8,855 bases of DNA from Bacteroidales bacterium UBA1179 (lineage in GTDB: Bacteria; Bacteroidota; Bacteroidia; Bacteroidales; Bacteroidaceae). The notes beneath the pieces were generated by a model. That model did no database searches and had not been told where the DNA came from. It saw only the letters and a list, made by a program, of their open reading frames with translations. Positions 6,402 through 8,855 of this stretch are shown here, piece after piece (the first letter of the stretch is position 1; every line of letters begins with the position of its first letter). The position numbers and the translations under genes are program-made. The DNA lies in contig DBYT01000003.1 of the NCBI GenBank assembly GCA_002309915.1, positions 1 to 8,855 on the forward strand, written 5' to 3'.

Positions 6402-7736
6402 TCAATATTGATACCGTTTGCGGAAGGCGGTGAGGAGGATGGCTGACATGATGAGTGCCAGGACATCGGCCACATCTACCGCTAACCATACGCCGTCCAG
6501 TCCCAGGAACAGGGGTAGAACGAATATTGACCCCAACTCAAATATCAGGGTACGGGTAAATGCCGCAAGGGCCGATACCAGGCCGTTGTTCAGGGCGGTA
6601 AAGAAGGCCGATACAAACATATTCAGACCGCATATCATGAAACTGATCATGTAGATGCGGATGGCGCGTGCCGTGAGCGCCTTGAGCTGCGGATCATAAC
6701 TGACAAACATTCCCGCCATGGGCCCGCTGAGCACCTCAGAGAGGATGGTGAGTATGCTTCCGGCCACAAATAACAGCACAATGCTCTTGCGCAACAGGTT
6801 TTTGAGTTCATCGGTATTCTGCGCCCCATAGTTGTAACTGATAACGGGCGCTATTGTGATATTGAACCCTATAAAGACCGATGCATAGATGAATCCTATG
6901 TAAAGAAGTATGCCGTAAACAGCCACGCCGCTCTCGCCGATAAGACGCATCAGCTGCAGGTTGTAGCACATACTCACAATGCTCAGGGATATGTTGCCCA
7001 CATACTCGGAGAGTCCGTTGGTGCAGGCGCGGCCCACATAAACCCACTCGGTTCGGGTAGCGGTGAATCTCAACTGGTTTGCGTCACGTTTCTTTGAAGT
7101 GAAGTAGTATAACGGGAATATTCCGCCCACCGCCATTCCTGCGGCCGATGCAATTGCCGCACCTGTCACGCCCCATCCCAGAACACCTATCAGAAACGCA
7201 TCGAGCGCTATGTTGATAATACCGCAGATAACCGTGAGTTTGGTACCCAGTTGGGGGATTTCGGCCGTCATAAAGAATGAGTGGAACGCCATCTGACACA
7301 TGAACAGCGGCATCACCAGCACAAGAATACGACCGTAGAGTACGCAGAGACCTATCATATCACCCTCAGCGCCAAGCAGAATCACTATCGGTCTGGCTAA
7401 AACAAAGAACAGTATGGTTACCACAAGCCCGATAATGAGCATGGACCTTACTATCATGGTGAATGCGCGATTGGCACGATCCCTGTCGCCCTGTCCTATT
7501 ATCATGGCCACAAGCGCACTGCCGCCGGTGCCGAACATCAGTCCGAACGCACCCAGCATCATTATGGCTGGCCAGACAAGATTGATGGCCGCAAATGCAG
7601 TCGTACCGGCAAAATTGGATACAAAAAGACCGTCCACGATGCCGTAGACCGATGTCATTAGCATCATGAGAATGGACGGGACGGATGATTTCATCATCCT
7701 CCTGTATCCGTAACTGCCTGCAAGTTCAATTTTCAT
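6402..7736 (-). CDS. MATE family efflux transporter, MepA/DinF-like (444 aa)
   Basis: This is an inner-membrane cation-coupled exporter of the multidrug and toxic compound extrusion family. The real substrate cannot be read from the sequence. The length and the roughly twelve hydrophobic segments fit MATE proteins. Near the N-terminus it has MMLMTSVYGIVDGLFVS, and the first inter-repeat loop carries FGTGGSALVAMIIGQGDRDRANR (split around residues 68-90), the hallmark of MATE/MepA-like members. The second half repeats the pattern (SVFIGFNITIAPVISYNYGA, then a basic loop). I start at 7736, where the ATG overlaps the stop of the upstream EIIC gene as ATGA. The frame is open upstream to 7847 but that part only shadows the EIIC coding sequence. 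It ends TATCAATATTGA. The CCGC-AAA-GCGG hairpin at 6388-6398, just after the stop, lacks a U-tract, so I do not call it a terminator. Confidence 0.92.
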   Translation of the reverse strand: MKIELAGSYGYRRMMKSSVPSILMMLMTSVYGIVDGLFVSNFAGTTAFAAINLVWPAIMMLGAFGLMFGTGGSALVAMIIGQGDRDRANRAFTMIVRSMLIIGLVVTILFFVLARPIVILLGAEGDMIGLCVLYGRILVLVMPLFMCQMAFHSFFMTAEIPQLGTKLTVICGIINIALDAFLIGVLGWGVTGAAIASAAGMAVGGIFPLYYFTSKKRDANQLRFTATRTEWVYVGRACTNGLSEYVGNISLSIVSMCYNLQLMRLIGESGVAVYGILLYIGFIYASVFIGFNITIAPVISYNYGAQNTDELKNLLRKSIVLLFVAGSILTILSEVLSGPMAGMFVSYDPQLKALTARAIRIYMISFMICGLNMFVSAFFTALNNGLVSALAAFTRTLIFELGSIFVLPLFLGLDGVWLAVDVADVLALIMSAILLTAFRKRYQY

Positions 7737-8791
7737 TCCAGCTTGAGGTCGCCCGGCTTGATCCAGCCAATCTTGCGCATCATCATTCCTAGGATGATGG
7801 TCAGAACCACGGGCAGAACTACGCTGATAGAGATAAGGCCAACCCAATCGGCACCTGCAATCATGGTACGTGTGCCGGCCGATATCTCCTGCATCCAGCC
7901 TGTGTAAACGCCTATCGGACCCACAAGACCGCAGGTTCCCATACCTGACGCTATGGCAGGACCGTTCATTTCAAGATGATAGAGGCAGGTGGCCATGGGA
8001 CCTGTTACGGCCGATACCAGAGTAGGTACAATCCAGATCTTGGGATTCTTTACGATATTGCCCATCTGGAGCATGCTGGTGCCAAGGCCCTGTGATATGA
8101 TGCCGTTCCAGCCGTTCTCGCGGAAACTCAGTACTGCGAATCCCACCATCTGGGCGCAGCATCCTGCAAGTGCGGCTCCGCCTGCCAATCCGGTCAGGCT
8201 CAGTGCTGCACAGATGGCAGCAGAACTTATGGGAAGTGTCAGTGCCATACCTACAATAACCGATACCAGAATACCCATCAGGAAGGGCTGCTTGGTGGTA
8301 GCCCACATTATTACGTGCCCCAGGCTGCTGGCGGCATTTCCTATTGCCGGAGCCCACCAGTATGAAAGGCCTATACCTACGGCTATGGTAACCAGCGGAG
8401 TTACCAGGATGTCTATCTTGGTCTCCTTTGATACGGCTTTTCCAAATTCAGATGCAAAAATCGTTACAACGTAAACAGCAAGAGGTCCTCCTGCACCGCC
8501 CAGCTTGTTTGCTGCAGCACCTACTGCCAGCATTGAGAACAGCACCAGATTTGGTGTACCCAGAGCGTATGCGATTGATGCGGCCATAGCCGGTCCGGCC
8601 ATGCTTTTGGCGAAACCGCCCACATCAACAAGCCACTGAATTCCGGCCTGCTCGCCTATTGTAGCAATGATTGTACCTATCAGAAGTGACGCAAAAAGAC
8701 CCTGCGCCATTGCTCCCAGAGCATCAACTCCGTATCTCTTGCCGGAGATAACGATGTTCTTTTTCTCAAGAAATGCCTTTAATTTGCCCAT
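7733..8791 (-). CDS. PTS EIIC-like membrane protein, PfoR family (352 aa)
   Basis: This is a polytopic inner-membrane protein of the PTS_EIIC_2/PfoR family (COG3641 type). The name derives from a Clostridium regulator of perfringolysin, but the molecular function of stand-alone members is unsettled; sugar or small-solute transport is the usual guess. About nine or ten Gly/Ala-rich hydrophobic segments are visible. Conserved-looking blocks are AGCCAQMVGFAVLSFREN (209-226), QGLGTSMLQMGN (234-245) and NGPAIASGMGTCGLVGPIG (276-294), the last typical of the family. No EIIA or EIIB domain is fused and none is encoded nearby. The ATG at 8789-8791 lies eight bases after a strong promoter-like element, so the message may be almost leaderless. 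Its last codons overlap the start of the MATE exporter, suggesting that the two transporters are made together. Confidence 0.88.
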   Translation of the reverse strand: MGKLKAFLEKKNIVISGKRYGVDALGAMAQGLFASLLIGTIIATIGEQAGIQWLVDVGGFAKSMAGPAMAASIAYALGTPNLVLFSMLAVGAAANKLGGAGGPLAVYVVTIFASEFGKAVSKETKIDILVTPLVTIAVGIGLSYWWAPAIGNAASSLGHVIMWATTKQPFLMGILVSVIVGMALTLPISSAAICAALSLTGLAGGAALAGCCAQMVGFAVLSFRENGWNGIISQGLGTSMLQMGNIVKNPKIWIVPTLVSAVTGPMATCLYHLEMNGPAIASGMGTCGLVGPIGVYTGWMQEISAGTRTMIAGADWVGLISISVVLPVVLTIILGMMMRKIGWIKPGDLKLE

Positions 8792-8799
8792 AACGGGCG

Positions 8800-8807
8800 C
8801 AAAGTTA
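8800..8807 (-). promoter_or_regulatory. -7 promoter element for the EIIC-MATE pair
   Basis: The minus strand reads TAACTTTG, a full match to TAnnTTTG, followed by CGCCCGTT and the ATG of the EIIC gene. With a start about seven bases downstream, the transcript would begin at or next to the start codon. No good -33 element is seen at 19-21 bases. The nearest TTG is at 8832-8834, 24 bases upstream and inside a terminator stem. Confidence 0.6.
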
Positions 8808-8809
8808 GT

Positions 8810-8846
8810 AAAAAAAACGCTAGCGCGCCTTCAAGGCACGCATAGC
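8810..8846 (-). terminator. Intrinsic terminator of the upstream gene
   Basis: On the minus strand an outer stem GCTA/TAGC (8843-8846 with 8819-8822) and an eight-pair inner stem (8834-8841 with 8823-8830) enclose a TGA loop, with a single unpaired base at 8842. A G and then eight T (8817-8810) follow. One inner pair is G-U on minus-strand RNA but a C-A mismatch on plus-strand RNA, and the T-run is only on the minus side, so the direction is clear. It would end a gene mostly right of the window and shield the EIIC gene from read-through. Confidence 0.75.
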
Positions 8847-8855
8847 ATTCAGTAC
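8820..8855 (-). CDS. Possible last codons of an upstream gene (partial)
   Basis: One minus-strand frame from the window edge reads V-L-N-A-M-R-A-L-K-A-R then TAG (8820-8822), a plausible protein C-terminus with codon use like the neighbours. If real, its final codons form the terminator stem at 8810-8846. Eleven codons are too few to be sure, and another frame meets TGA at 8849-8851. No product can be named. Confidence 0.22.
   Translation of the reverse strand, partial: VLNAMRALKAR

Noticed and set aside
7692..7703. Alternative MATE start at the two ATGs directly after AGGAGG
   Set aside because: The AGGAGG abuts the first ATG (0 bases) and is only 3 bases from the second, too close to act as a Shine-Dalgarno. 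The ATGA-coupled start at 7736 keeps the usual short MATE N-terminus.

Overview
The window looks like chromosomal DNA from a member of the Bacteroidales (Bacteroides/Prevotella-like). Three things support this: three fimbrillin-type lipoproteins, DUF3575 and DUF5119 proteins (families largely confined to this order), and promoter elements of the Bacteroidetes TAnnTTTG type. Species cannot be fixed from the sequence alone. Every gene I can support lies on the minus strand, so the biology reads from right to left.

Right end (8855 to 6402): a strong intrinsic terminator for a gene mostly outside the window (8810-8846) directly abuts a TAACTTTG promoter element (8800-8807). This leads into a stand-alone membrane protein of the PTS EIIC/PfoR family (8791-7733). 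A MATE-family multidrug/metabolite exporter follows (7736-6402), its start overlapping the EIIC stop in ATGA. These two integral membrane transporters form a translationally coupled pair.

Middle (6401 to 6158): a 244-base AT-rich intergenic region with no gene. It holds two candidate TAnnTTTG promoter elements, a 10-bp palindrome, a 6-bp inverted repeat and an 8-bp inverted repeat flanking about 100 bp. It most likely drives the pilus operon.

Left two thirds (6157 to 1): a five-gene operon with the organisation of a Bacteroidales type V (FimA/Mfa1-like) pilus locus. In transcription order it encodes: an OmpA-like/DUF3575 outer-membrane protein with a GTG start; a DUF5119 lipoprotein, coupled by an ATGA overlap and preceded by a near-perfect Shine-Dalgarno; a 461-residue fimbrillin that is the best candidate for a main shaft subunit; a 425-residue cysteine-rich fimbrillin relative whose start overlaps the previous gene by 17 bases; and a third fimbrillin cut off by the window edge. 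All three fimbrillins have a lipobox cysteine followed by a Thr-Arg-Ala motif about 25-35 residues later. That fits the known type V route of lipoprotein export to the surface, Arg-specific proteolytic release of the N-terminal strand, and strand-exchange polymerisation. The DUF3575 and DUF5119 proteins presumably act in envelope anchoring or assembly. Tip or adhesin subunits, if any, would lie beyond position 1.

The genes are mostly of recognisable families. The points most worth a second look are the cysteine-rich pilin-like protein, the unusually strong Shine-Dalgarno at the DUF5119 start, the terminator/promoter junction with an almost leaderless EIIC message, and the orphan EIIC itself.
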